DNA of 64,000 nt from Tenodera sinensis (lineage: Eukaryota > Arthropoda > Insecta > Mantodea > Mantidae), in contig CM060967.1 of NCBI GenBank assembly GCA_030765045.1, forward strand, positions 152,215,751 through 152,279,750, read 5' to 3'. The notes under the pieces were generated by a model, which saw only the letters and a program-made list of their open reading frames with translations, searched no databases and was not told where the DNA came from. The stretch's first letter is position 1; each line of letters begins with the position of its first letter. The position numbers were made by a program, and so were the translations under genes. This document shows, piece after piece, positions 48,374-60,330 of this stretch.

Positions 48374-49000
48374 AGTCTATGTACATCATAACTCAAAAAC
48401 GAAAAGTCGGTTAAAAACCAAACTTGGTATTCAAGTTTAATGTCTTTCAAGGATGCGACACGAAGAGTTTGAAGAAAATTGTCTCAACCTAAACTACCCT
48501 TTACATTGAAAATTTTTCAAAAATTTTGATTTTCTTGAAAATGGTTCTAACGATTTATGTTTGAGATACTTTTATGACAAATGAAATGTATATCTTGAAT
48601 TTTCCGGCTATAGCCCATGAAGTCCTATTTACTCTCGTTGACTTCTGCATAACTGGTAAACCGTAAGAGATAGACCAAATCTTCCTATACAAAAAAACAT
48701 AAATCTTGCTAAAATACGCAATAATATGTTCAATTTTTTTTTTATAGAGTGAACCATTTTGGAGAAATTCCTAGTTATTTGAGCCAGTTTTGGAGAACAT
48801 ACTTCTGTCAAAGATTTAAAAGATTTGACTCGCTCAAAGTCTACTGTATTCCCATGCTCTCCTTGCACCTACAAGGAAATAAACAAAAAGATAATTTCTG
48901 CAACTGTTTATCTCAACTAACACGAAGAAGATAGAAGAACAAGTTTTTAAGAATGGTTAGTACAAGAGTAGAGAAAGTCATGTAAGTGCAACACATAAGA
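48262..49000 (+). repeat. Dispersed repeat R, copy G
   Basis: Contains the (TG)n below, then CATAACTCAAAAACGAAAAG, TCGGTTAAAAACCAAACTTG, TTAATGTCTTTCAAGGATGC, TTTGATTTTCTTGAAAATGG, AACTGGTAAACCGTAAGAGA, GAGTGAACCATTTTGGAGA, and ends GTAAGTGCAACACATAAGAT. A short deletion near 48,800 removes part of the 3' third. Confidence 0.9.
48286..48372 (+). repeat. (TG)n microsatellite, about 43 units, inside repeat R
   Basis: A pure TG run at the same internal position that carries short TG/CA runs in copies A, B, E and I. Confidence 0.98.
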
Positions 49001-49004
49001 TTTT

Positions 49005-49934
49005 TTTTTATTTGTTTTAATTCTTTTTTCAACCTGCGTTTCGCCCTGTGGGTTTATCGCAGGATATTTAATCTCGTACACATGAGACATAAGCAGTAAG
49101 CAACTTGAACTGTTATTCTCTCAGCATCACAACACATTCTTCTGCATTAAGAATTTGGTATGGTGTATGCAGTCCGTGATCCTGAAGCAACGAATCTCAT
49201 CTACCTGCGCTGCTTTGAACAAAGAAAGATGGTACCACTACAGGAGAACGTTTTGCCAGACAATTTTCGTTGATAAATACTAGCTGATTTAGTACAGCAT
49301 ACCAACTGCGCTAAGATTAAGATAATGTCTAACTTACCGATATTCGACACGATTTATCGCTGACATTTTTACCTCTAACCTAGCTTTACCTCGGTGAAAA
49401 GCATAGCTTTACTGGATTCCTAACCCAAGATGAGAAGATACCACTGCGTTTGACAGCTACTTTTCGGCGTTGTCAGAAGTAATACGAAAACCACGAGGTT
49501 CATAATAGGAAAAATCGATTCCATTTTATTTGAACTGTACACAGCGCACAACAACAATTTTTATGGCGAACTAGTGCTCAAAAGACAACATTATATGTCT
49601 ACATATAGCGATACATTCAGGTGCGTTCGCAACGTTTTGTGCCGTATATTCCGGTGTTCATTGGAATTCTTTGTGGAAACAACAGCGAAAATACATTTTA
49701 ATAGTCTTCCCGAATATACCTCTTAAATTCGAATCCAACTAAAATAAAGTTCAACCACGAGCATTCGCTTAAGCTTTCTAAACATTAGTTATTTAGCACT
49801 TACATATGTTCTCTCTTTATTTAAAAAGAATAACATAAACATTTAATGATTCATTTTACTGTCAGGTACATCAGTGCCGTTATTCATTTTTCAAGCCTAG
49901 CTATACGAGAGAGGTTATACTCCCTACGTCCGCC
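49005..49934. other. No recognisable gene
   Basis: Unique AT-rich to neutral DNA. Confidence 0.5.
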
Positions 49935-50064
49935 CTCAACCTGCCCGCCTCTGTAGCGTGGTGGTAGCGTGTCTGCCTCACGTTCATGAGGTCGCGAGTT
50001 CGAATTTCAAATTTCCTCAGGTTTTAACCCTAGTGCACTACTTTGTCACTTTAGAAGTGTTTTA
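49935..50064 (+). mobile_element. tRNA-derived SINE head, interrupted by the long SINE
   Basis: GCCTCTGTAGCGTGGTGGTA (box A) and GAGGTCGCGAGTTCGAATTT (box B, 49,988-50,007). The following long SINE inserted into its 3' part or directly beyond it. Confidence 0.65.
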
Positions 50065-50074
50065 TTGCACCATA

Positions 50075-50592
50075 CCGAGCGGGATGGCTCAGGCGGTAAC
50101 GTCTGTGGCCCGCATTCAGGAGGTCGCAGGTTCGATCGCACTCCGATGTGGGGTTTTCCGTGATTATGCGAATGCTGGGTGCAGTATTTCATACCACGGT
50201 TTCATTTACATCATTTCCCATTATTCCATTTCCTCATCTTTCAGGTGTGCTTCCCAGCGAGTAGTGTTGGCAGTGCCGAGCAGATGGCGCGGATAAATGT
50301 GCATGGTAACTGCTGACCTCGGGGCTAGGTGGCGTTTGGCGGCCCTTGTCCTCCGTCGGGAGGGGGGAGGGGGACTAAGTGCGACACCGGACCTGCAGTG
50401 TGATGGCTGCTTGGCGGGGCCTGACGCTGGGATGAAGAGATCTCAGCACTTGTTAGGGACTTCCACGCGTCTGTGTGGCACCTTTGGTTCCCTCATTTCA
50501 TCCTTACCTCCTTGGGGGTGTTAGCTACAATGCATCTGTGTAGGTCGACGTGAGCGATTTGTCCCCCTCTGTGTCTGTACCCTTTACCCTTG
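50075..50592 (+). mobile_element. Long tRNA-derived SINE, complete, with 10-bp target-site duplication
   Basis: TTGCACCATA occurs on both sides (50,065-50,074 and 50,593-50,602), fixing the unit at 518 bp. It starts CCGAGCGGGATGGCTCAGGC (box A), has box B CAGGTTCGATCGC (50,127-50,139), a shared core GCGAATGCTGGG, a GC-rich central part (GGCCCTTGTCCTCCGTCGGG, GACGCTGGGATGAAGAGATC) and a 3' end GTGTAGGTCGACG... finishing TACCCTTTACCCTTG. Pol III transcription from A and B boxes followed by LINE-mediated insertion is the known route for such elements. At over 500 bp it is unusually long for a SINE. Reading frames of 112 and 75 codons through it are incidental. Confidence 0.9.
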
Positions 50593-50867
50593 TTGCACCA
50601 TAAAATTCTATATGGAAATATCACCAGGTATAGGTGAAAAATAGATAAACCATCTATGGAATTATGACATATAAATATGAGATACAGAGTTTTTGAACAA
50701 CGAATAGAAACCATTAAACACAACAATGCCTGTGCGTTGATAACGAAGTTATAGATACATTAAAAAGGATTAATCATCCCATTGTTGCAGTTGCCAAGAG
50801 AGGGCAATGAACGACCCGTCGACCAAGCAGCCCGCTAGTATTCCCGGGAGTACTATTTTTGAGGAAA

Positions 50868-51175
50868 GTTTATGTCAACTTTTCGCGGGTCAGTGTTATT
50901 CAGGCGTTCCTGAATTGTAGTACTCTTTCCAATCATTCGCTTCATCTGTTCGGCACCACCATACATCACGAAACCTCTAAGCACACCTGAAAGATAAAGA
51001 AACGCAATAAAATGAAAATGAAAAGGAAATCGTGGTAGATTAGAAGCTACACCAACATTCGCCTTCCAATTAGAGAAGACCACCAAAAACTCAAGGTCAG
51101 AGTGGTCGAGAGGAATCAACCTCGGGACCTCCCGAATGCGAGAATCACACATTCCAGAGAGTCACGTTACTGGGT
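50868..51175 (-). mobile_element. Long SINE relative, 3'-shortened
   Basis: Minus strand: box-B region CATTCGGGAGGTCCCGAGGTTGATTCC, then GGCGAATGTTGGTGTAGCTT, ACCACGATTTCC, TATCTTTCAGGTGTGCTTA, and GCCGAACAGATGAAGCG (the 50,075 copy has GCCGAGCAGATGGCGCG). After that it runs into a different end (GAACGCCTGAATAACACTGA), so it is a related subfamily or a copy with a replaced tail. Confidence 0.7.
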
Positions 51176-51594
51176 CCCGTTTACCTAAATTTTGCTTTTC
51201 GGTTGCGGTAGAAGATGTTTTTTCATCACCATTACTTTTGGAAGTAATAATTGTAAAATAGAAGACACTGAAATATAGTATGAACACTATTTACCAGCTT
51301 AGACGAACACAGAACTTGATTTCACTTTTGAGAACTAATACATAAAATGAATCTGAATGCTCACAAGCCATTCATAGTCTGTTTTGCATAAATCTCGGGT
51401 CGAGGGAATCTTCGAGATTTCCGGGGTATATGCTTTAAGGCTGATGAAATTCGAATCACGTAGTGGTAAGAAATGTTAGTTCATTGATTTGAGCATCGAC
51501 ACCTTAAGGTGAAAATTTATAGTTCAATATCCGCCTAGGGTTTTGCAAGGTAGCAATCTCATTTACCATTAAGAATCTGTAGAAGACTACTTCT

Positions 51595-51830
51595 ATGATC
51601 TGATGGTTAGCATGCTAATCTTGAAATCCAGAGGTCCTAGGTTCGGTTCCCGGATGGGGTGGGAATTATTTTTTAACCAGAATTATTCTCCGTCTTCCCT
51701 AGAGTCTGTAAGTATGTTTGCGTGTGTGAATTTAATGCAATAACGAAACGTAGACCAACCCATAGATAAACACCACTATAGGTGAGTCAACATCATTGCT
51801 GTTCCAAAGGTAAAAAGCCATCGAATGACC
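51595..51830 (+). mobile_element. tRNA-derived SINE (GGTTAGCATGCTAA type)
   Basis: Box A TCTGATGGTTAGCATGC and box B AGGTTCGGTTCCCGG (51,639-51,653). The body matches the 37,515 copy (TTTTAACCAGAA, GTGTGAATTTAATGCA) and extends farther, to ATCGAATGACCTTGAAATTG. Confidence 0.75.
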
Positions 51831-51834
51831 TTGA

Positions 51835-53600
51835 AATTGAAGATGGTATATAAATGGTATATAACAAAAACTTTACGCACTCGAAACGAGACAAACGTAT
51901 TTGAGAAAGAAAAAGAACCATGCATTTGAAGGTGATGTTTTTAGAACTATCCTGAAAAAAGTGTATACAATTTAAATAAACTATCTATATACAGAGGTAT
52001 TTTGAATTCGAACAAAAAGTGAAGGTAAGAAAGAATGAAAAGAAGAAAAATGGGAAAACCGAGTCGAGTTGTATGTTCTGGTAGTGTGTCTATAAACATA
52101 ATGTGAGTAATTAAAATCTTGAATTCGATTTATTATAATTTTTAAACCAAACAGGGAAGTAAATTTTACTTAAAAGGATAAATATTAGCCACATCAGGCA
52201 ACAGAACTTGTTACAAACACGATGCGAAGCAGCACCTAACAATTTGTATCAGTTGAATTTTTATTTATTAATGTGCTCACACAAAAGAGAAAAGGTATCT
52301 TATTAAAACATGTTTCATAGATGGTAAAACCCAACCTCAGAAAATTAAATACAAAATAACAATTTTATAAATTTCTAGGGCCATTAAAAACTTTGTATGT
52401 TCATAGAATATGTTTTTCTTGTTTTTATTTATTGCCACAGTTGAACTTTTGCGGGACATCCAATTGAAGTGCTTAACTCAATTAGATACCTATTGATATT
52501 ATTGTTGTAAATTCATTGCATGAAGACTGTACAATTTTAGTCCATAAACGGTTATAATTGTTTTCATATCATTCGGCATCAATTTGTAAACATATTACAT
52601 ACATATTGGAAATTGGATATAATGTTACTATTAACAAGCAGCATATTATGTTATTTAAACTTAATCGTAGGGCACAATCATTTAAAATGATTGGGCCTAT
52701 ATTAAAAAAATGCGAGGATATTGTTCACTAGCCTGTCCTCAACTACCATTGTAAATATCAGTCTTGTATCCTTAACGCCTGTATATCAACTTCTTCACAC
52801 TACCTCACCTGCGTATGTTCAGGTTTCTGGAAGCCTAATTCCGATCTATTTTTAAACGCAACCTTTATTTACTAACGGTAAATAATTACATAATTGTGAT
52901 TATTGCTATTCGAGTTGTTGCATATTTCCTGTTGCAACTCTTCCCTAGCTGTCTTTTGGACCCAAAGGCCATTGATCTGAGTTGCATCTATGACTACTTT
53001 AAGTTAAATATTCACTACGCCATCCACAAAGAGATTAAAGGGATAAAGTACTATTTCCAAACAACGTTGTAGCTCTCAAAGCCCTCCGAAAATCTCCCAA
53101 TTCATTATGGTTTACAAGTCAAAGGTTTCCTTAGAATCAACAAAGGCACAGTGGAATATTTTCCGAGTGTGAATGCTTGTTTGACTTTTAATATACCTAA
53201 GCCACATAACACTTTGTCTCCTTCAATTCTAATTGAATTTTTTATTTTGTATTAAACTGCTTCTCCTGTGTTTTTATCCCTTCGTGTGTTTTACCCAAGA
53301 TAATCGATAACAAAAGTTAATTCCCAATGGCTTTCTTACCCCTTCCTCTTTTGTTTATAAATCGGATGAATAATTTTAGCCTCCTTTTGGCTAAATAGAT
53401 TCTTCTAATGAAAATGAGTCATGAGTTTGGAGCACTTTTGCTCGAAACTAGTCCATATACAATGCTACTTAAGCATTCTACTGCAATCCATCATACATTA
53501 GGGTCTTTTCATTATTTAGACCGTTCGTTTCCTGTGTAACCTAAACTGTGAAACCTTTGCATAAAGCAATGTTATTGTAGTAACAACATTTTGTAATCTT
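51835..53600. other. No recognisable gene
   Basis: AT-rich sequence. Nothing supported. Confidence 0.55.
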
Positions 53601-53610
53601 CTTGGGTGGG

Positions 53611-54430
53611 TACTGACAGCGCGCGAAAGGGTCACTTTTTTTCTAACTGCGCGCGAGGTGCTGAATTGTAAACAGGCCTACTGCGCGCGAGCTTGTCAAG
53701 GGTAAACAGGCCAACAGCGCGCGAGTGGCTATACCAAAAACACGCGAAATACTTGCAAGTGTTTCTCGTGTAAGTAACAGAAGTGTGGCACCACTAGTAA
53801 ATAATGTTAGTAATTTGTTTCGAGAATAGTTGTGACTATAGGTTATAGGGTTGGTAATATTGTTAACGACTGTCGAATGTTCCGAGTGTATAATATGGCG
53901 TGCTGTTTATAAAATGATGTGTGTATTTCTATAGAGCAATGGATTCAGCGCTTCTCTGCAAGTCATGAAAAGTCAAAGGGGATAAAGTTTCGTTGTTATA
54001 GATGGATATAAATTTCGCAGAGAAAGAGAAACAGCGAAGAGTACCGTGGAGGTGCACTGTTAAAACATGCAAGTTTCGCATTTATTTAAATGTCACTGCT
54101 ACTCACATTTTATTCAGTAATGAAGTAAGTCCTAATAAGGAAACCGTTCATAGTTTGGATGGACAAGTAATTTCTATTAGAGTAAAGCGCAAATCTGTTC
54201 CTGAATTGTCTGAAAGACCATTAAAGTTGATTAGCAAAGAGGTTGCCAGTGAAAGAGTTGACATAAGTGGCAAATAGGCCAGTGTTAACAGAGTCCTAAG
54301 TCTCTCAAAAATTGGGAAGGAAAATGCATACATGACCGCCGCGCGCAGTTGACCTATTCCAAAAACGACCGTCGCTCGCAGTCGGGCACTTAAAAACAGG
54401 TAGAAATTTGCCTTGCGCGCAGTCGGGCCA
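53611..54430. mobile_element. Small element with opposed GCGCGC-motif arrays around a FLYWCH-like relic
   Basis: Left arm: C(A/T)GCGCGCGA starts at 53,617, 53,647, 53,681 and 53,715 (spacing 30, 34, 34), with a degenerate fifth near 53,741. Right arm: the reverse complement (T/C)(C/T)GCGCGCAG-type motif at 54,339, 54,372 (one mismatch) and 54,413 (spacing 33, 41), the last two followed by TCGGGC. Both arms also share AAACAGG or its complement between motifs. Opposed subterminal arrays of a short motif around a DNA-binding gene are the layout of several cut-and-paste transposons (for example MULE-like elements), where the encoded protein binds the arrays. Exact termini and a target duplication are not clear (CTTCTT occurs just outside both ends). 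Confidence 0.5.
53986..54276 (+). pseudogene. FLYWCH-type zinc-finger gene, frameshifted
   Basis: One frame (from 53,986) gives SFVVIDGYKFRRERE, the GYKF start of a FLYWCH finger, and stops at 54,061. The next frame (open 54,002-54,276) gives VPWRCTVKTCKFRIYLNVTA and continues to SPNKETVHSLDG. Joined in concept, these are the consecutive halves of the domain: hydrophobic strand, GY.F, W.C, C, and a C-terminal His; one base gained or lost between about 54,030 and 54,046 separates them. The second zinc-binding His pair is incomplete (SPNKETVH where HNH is usual). FLYWCH fingers bind DNA and occur at the N-terminus of MULE-type transposases and in host regulators. No transposase core follows. 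The tail is basic (IRVKRKSVPELSERPLK). Confidence 0.55.
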
Positions 54431-54509
54431 CTCCGGCCTTCTTATACTTACAACAGCCTGATAGCACCCCAGATATCCCTTCGAGATAAACATTCTGGAG
54501 CAGATACAT

Positions 54510-54640
54510 AAAACGCATGTTTAAAAACGACAGCTCCATGTTAGTAGATTTACTGGCAAGTGAAAAACTCCTTTGGGACGAAATTCCGGCACACCGGTGA
54601 CACTGATATGATCCTGGCAATTGACAACGTCGTTAAACAA
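54510..54640 (+). repeat. Dispersed repeat P, copy 2
   Basis: Matches 25,070-25,203 (see there). It lies about 80 bp beyond the GCGCGC-array element and is separate from it. Confidence 0.8.
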
Positions 54641-54644
54641 GAAA

Positions 54645-55290
54645 ATAATTAAAAAAATTAAACGCATGGAAAGGAAGAAGAATGACATAACAATCTCAGC
54701 TCAGAAATAATCATTTAGTAATACTATGACCTAGAGAAGGACTCGTGTCCTTCTTGCTTTCACCTTCTCTAATCAATCACAATTAACATAATATCAATTA
54801 ATGCAGCTGCATTTATTAATTAACATCAGTTCCGAAGTTTAATTAATTCCCCGAACAAATGCAGTTCCACAAAAACTCTAATTGTGTCCACTGGAAAACA
54901 AATTAACAAATAAATAACCTCAGAATATAGTTCAACTTGTCAAACCCATTTAGAACTTCATCTCATTTATTGTGCTGGGTAAACGGAGTTTCTTTTAAGC
55001 TTTTTGCACTCAAATTCTTAATTTTCGGTCTCAGCATTTTTATGAAGGCCAGGCAGAGGAACTTCAGGTTTAGTAACTGATAAAATGTAAAGCTTTCCTG
55101 GGGTTTATAACGTTTACTTAACGTTAATGGTCTCAATTTCATAAGCAAAAAAATTCACAAGCTCTCTTAGTGGTTTGTGATGGTGATGATGTATTGTTTC
55201 CCAAACAGATGTTTTGTTATGTGTTACTGAAAAGTTGGTTGTTCCAAAAATGGGGTTGAAGTCATTTTAAATAAATCTAATGTGTTGGAC
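54645..55290. other. No recognisable gene
   Basis: AT-rich sequence. Nothing supported. Confidence 0.55.
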
Positions 55291-55294
55291 ATAC

Positions 55295-56275
<981 letters not shown>

Positions 56276-56286
56276 GATAGACTGAT

Positions 56287-56327
56287 AAATATTGTTCCAA
56301 AAAAAGAATTTTTAGAATAAGATCCGT

Positions 56328-56394
<67 letters not shown>

Positions 56395-56832
56395 CGCGCG
56401 TGCGTGCGTTTATGTTAGTCTCAGACTGTGGGCACAATAATTCAAAACGAAAAGTCGGTTGAAAACCGAAGTTGGTTGTCTTATAAGGGTGCAACACGAA
56501 GATTTTGAAGAAAGTTGCTCCACCCTAAACTACTCTTTACATGGAAAATTTTTCGAAAATATTGATTTTCTTGAAATGGACCTAACGATTTTGATTAAAA
56601 TGACATGTTTAACACATTTTTATGACAAATGAAATGTTTATTTTAAATTTTCTGGCTGCAGTCTCTGGATGACTTTTGAATAACTCGTAAACCGTAAGAG
56701 CTAGACCAAATCTTACTATACAAAAATATACATCTCGCTAAAACACACAATCTATGTCCAATTTTTTTTCGGAGATATTCCTTGTTATTTGTGCGCGTTT
56801 CGGAAAGCTTAAACTTTTGTCAAATGCAAACA
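56287..56832 (+). repeat. Dispersed repeat R, copy I
   Basis: From CCAAAAAAAGAATTTTTAGA through the (TG)n, AAAACGAAAAGTCGGTTGAA, GATTTTGAAGAAAGTTGCTC, CTCGTAAACCGTAAGAGCTA, ending GAAAGCTTAAACTTTTGTCA. It is truncated at the 3' end. With copy H it forms a head-to-head inverted pair separated by about 10 bp. Confidence 0.88.
56333..56403 (+). repeat. (TG)n(CG)n microsatellite in repeat R copy I
   Basis: About 27 TG units followed by CGCGCGCGCGCG and TGCGTGCG. The alternating purine-pyrimidine run is a potential Z-DNA former. Confidence 0.95.
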
Positions 56833-56834
56833 CC

Positions 56835-57470
56835 CCATCGTCTTGTTGGTAGTTTCCTGGTCTTTGCTCTCAATGCAAAGAAATAGAGCACGCTATTAAG
56901 AAGTAATGTGCAACAGGGGATGTACTATAGCTCCAGTGAGGGTGAAATCATGCAACATCAGCTGTAGACGACTTGCTAAGAAAAGAATTTCATTACAGGA
57001 AAATTATCTCAGCTACACAGCGTCTTGAAGACAGTCATGAAATCAGACGCAAGCACCATTTTCAACTAATGAACGTGGCGATAGTTATCTTCGTCTAATG
57101 AAATTCTTTCTTTAGTCGTACGCTGCTTCTGTGTATAAATGTGCGACGACAGCGATTCCCAACAACATTTTGTCAAGGACACTCCATCGGCTGCTGAACT
57201 AACGAGAACCCCTGTAATTCTTAAATTATAGATTAGAACATTAAAAGCATAATTGGAGTTAAATTAGTTTGAATTAACTCTCAAATATATGCTAAATGAA
57301 AATACAGGATTTATATGCAGTCTGATTTCAGAGTGAAAGCATGAAGTATGGAATCTAACATTTCAGAAATCATGAACTCGAGGGGTGGATTCAAAGTATC
57401 ACACTGAAATTGTGAAGTTATGCGTTACTGCAATTGCTTTGTTCGTGTGCAGTATTTTTAACTAATAACA
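56835..57470. other. No recognisable gene
   Basis: Nothing supported. Confidence 0.5.
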
Positions 57471-57471
57471 T

Positions 57472-58014
57472 TGTAACAAAATTGTAAAATCCAAAGTCCG
57501 GTTACTTTCCTATCACTTTATTATCCTCTAAAATTGACTACAAATGCACAATTTCCTTCTTGTTGTTAATACGGTTTATGGTCTTTTCTGTTATTAAAAT
57601 TCACAATTGTTCTTCTGATAATATTTCCGTCTTTCAATGTCTCTCCAGTTTCTCTGTCTCTTATATCTTGACTATTACGATAGAATCACTCGACGACACA
57701 TACGTACTCACAGACAGGCTGGCCAGCTCACTCTGGTAACTAAAAACTACACGACTACGTACACAACTGAACTCTCGACTGCAACTCCCACTAGACTCAA
57801 CTAAGCTGCTCGTTCCCGAGCTGTCTGTGGCTCTATTTATACTGGACCCGAAATCATGTGACCTTTCTCAAGATCTTTCCATACACACGCGTCCAATGAC
57901 TCAGCGAGAATCAAGGAGAAGCTTCTCGGTCCCTTTTGTCGTTATCACGCCGCCACGGCTACGCACACACACAACCGCCGGTTCCCGGCTCTCGTCCGTA
58001 TAATCGGTGTCACA
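57472..58014 (-). mobile_element. LTR of the same Gypsy-like family
   Basis: The plus strand runs TGTAAC to GTCACA. On the minus strand: TATA box CAGTATAAATAGAG (57,834-57,841 core), initiator-like GAGTTCAGTTGTG about 70 nt on, polyadenylation signal AATAAA (57,517-57,522), then GTGATAGGAAAGTAACCGGA and TTGTTACA. The last 100 bp align with the LTRs at 28,436 and 43,159. No primer-binding site lies next to it, so it is a solo or 3' LTR. The right edge meets a (TTA)n array and no target duplication could be read. Confidence 0.7.
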
Positions 58015-58680
<666 letters not shown>

Positions 58681-58689
58681 TACGCACCC

Positions 58690-59168
58690 ACCGAGACTGC
58701 ATATCGACGGATCAGACACTCAATCATGTAAATTATCCTCAATCTGCATCCACAAAACCACAAGAAAATATCCTGCAAGTTGTCTCCTGAAGTTGTAAAT
58801 AAAATTCTACCTCCGGATCAGCGTCTTAGTTCTGATCAGCTGCTAGAACGCTATGCCAAGGGTACGACACAGAACTCGAATGAATCTCTTCACAATGTTG
58901 CGGGGAGCTATCTGTTCAAAATAGGTGTGTGTCTAGGAATAAACTTGAACTTGCAGTACTGAAAACTGTAATGGAGTTTAATATGGGGTATGTGAAGTCA
59001 ATTCAGGTGTTGAATAGTTTTAGGAATGAAAACATTTCAGTTGGAGCAATATGCATTTGTGAGAAGTGCAATGCCAGAAGATGTATTCAGAGTAAAAAAT
59101 GCAGTGCCGGGAAACAAATACAAGGAGAGCCCATAATTTGCAGAAATAGTCAGCACAGCAGAGGATAA
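58690..59168 (+). pseudogene. C-terminal relic of a second transposon-associated multicopy gene
   Basis: Frame 1 (58,780-58,962): KLSPEVVNKILPPDQRLSSD, QLLERYAKGTTQNSNESLHN. Frame 2 (58,929-59,168): SRNKLELAVLKTVMEFNMGY followed by VKSIQVLNSF and a Cys-rich ICEKCNARRCIQSKKC. The landmarks LL.RC.HG.TQN.NES.N, FV....LELA...A...FN.G and a Lys/Arg-rich tail belong to a family I know as many near-identical uncharacterized copies in arthropod genomes (not searched). The frame changes at about 58,925, inside what should be a continuous VxxRNKLELA block, so this copy is broken. The N-terminal part is absent. Confidence 0.6.
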
Positions 59169-59174
59169 GAGGTC

Positions 59175-59865
59175 AGGAAGTGAAACTTATGCTGCAACGC
59201 ACCTCTGATGAGGTTAGTACGTTTTAAAAGTTTAATGCAGTTTTTCTCACTTTTTTATTCTCAGCATTTTCACCAATTGAAAAACTCCTTGCGGCAGAGT
59301 TCTTAAGCGATTCTTTTGAAAATTTCAGGATGTGTTCTTATTCATATAAGGCTCTGAAATTGGTCTGGGTTTTGACATCAGCCAAGTAATATTGAACATA
59401 TTCACAGTCAAATGCCGATGGAAAGTTAAAAAAACGTGAAATCTGCAAATAGACATATTTAAAAATTTCCAGATGCTAAAATAGTGGTGTAAAATCAAAA
59501 TCCAGAGCAATTATGACTTTCAGGTGCATCAAGCATCAGATCACCAAGTTTCATGCCAAACATACAAAAATTGTTACGCAAGGAGCATTTTTAATCAGAG
59601 TATCTTTATAATGAATTACAAATTTTTAATTAAAAACCTATTTGACTTACATACTTCAAATTTTGTACAGCTACATATCTAAACTCTATATTAACGTGGT
59701 TAAAATTTGGTACTGCTAGCATACAAATTGTAGAATTTCCTAAACTCACCCCTAACTCCCCATAATATATGAACAGTTTCCACCTTAAAGTAAATGAGAA
59801 GACAAATGTACACTGCTGAAGCTGAACTTACGTGGCAACTAGATTAGGATAATGACTACTTCAAG
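59175..59865. other. No recognisable gene
   Basis: AT-rich sequence. Nothing supported. Confidence 0.5.
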
Positions 59866-59869
59866 CTAA

Positions 59870-60330
59870 GTCTTCTTCTTCCATACAAATATTAGGCCAG
59901 TTGGCCTGTTTCGATCGTAAGAAGGACTTCTCCATCCAACGCTTTTTTGGACTCCCAGCGATCTTTCGCCTTGAGGGTGGTAGTAAAGCACAGCTCTTGG
60001 AATTCTGTGAGATGGCATTCATTTAAGATGGGTCTGTCAGTTCTTCTGGTAATTTTGTATATGATAGATGTAGAATAGGTTCCATATCCAGTTCTCCCAT
60101 GGCTTCCTAATTTCTTTTATGGTCCCACTTTGTATAACCTGCTGTACGGTGCCTAAATCTCATCTCCTTAGTTGTTAATTGGCATTCATCACTTTTTCGT
60201 AGTGTCCATGGTTCACTGCCGTAAATTAAAACTGGTGTTGCAAGTGTCTTATAGAACCGTAGTCTTGTATTCCTTTGCACTAAGGATGGTTTCATGGTGT
60301 TAAGTATTCCCACCATTTTTTTTAAGTTTT
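59870..60330 (-). mobile_element. RTE-like LINE, C-terminal end of the reverse transcriptase protein
   Basis: The minus frame 60,107-60,316 reads LNTMKPSLVQRNTRLRFYKT, LATPVLIYGSEPWTLRKSDE, CQLTTKEMRFRHRTAGYTKW, DHKRN. The order R...FYKT.A.P.L.YGSE.W, EMRF.R...GYT.WDHKRN is the diagnostic tail of RTE-type proteins. Past a stop the other frames continue PILHLSYTKLPEELTDPS and GSPKKRWMEKSFL with EQANWPNICMEEED-like sequence, ending near a GAAGAAGAA trinucleotide end at 59,872-59,885, as RTE elements often have. At least one stop and two frame changes occur. It is the same family type as 39.7-40.3 kb but a separate copy. Confidence 0.85.

Noticed and set aside
48209..48450. Cys/Val and Thr/His repeat proteins
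   Set aside because: Translations of the (TG)n tract.
49940..50140. Pair of tandem tRNA genes
   Set aside because: Both have A and B boxes but run into SINE bodies, lack pairing acceptor stems, and one is bounded by a target-site duplication.
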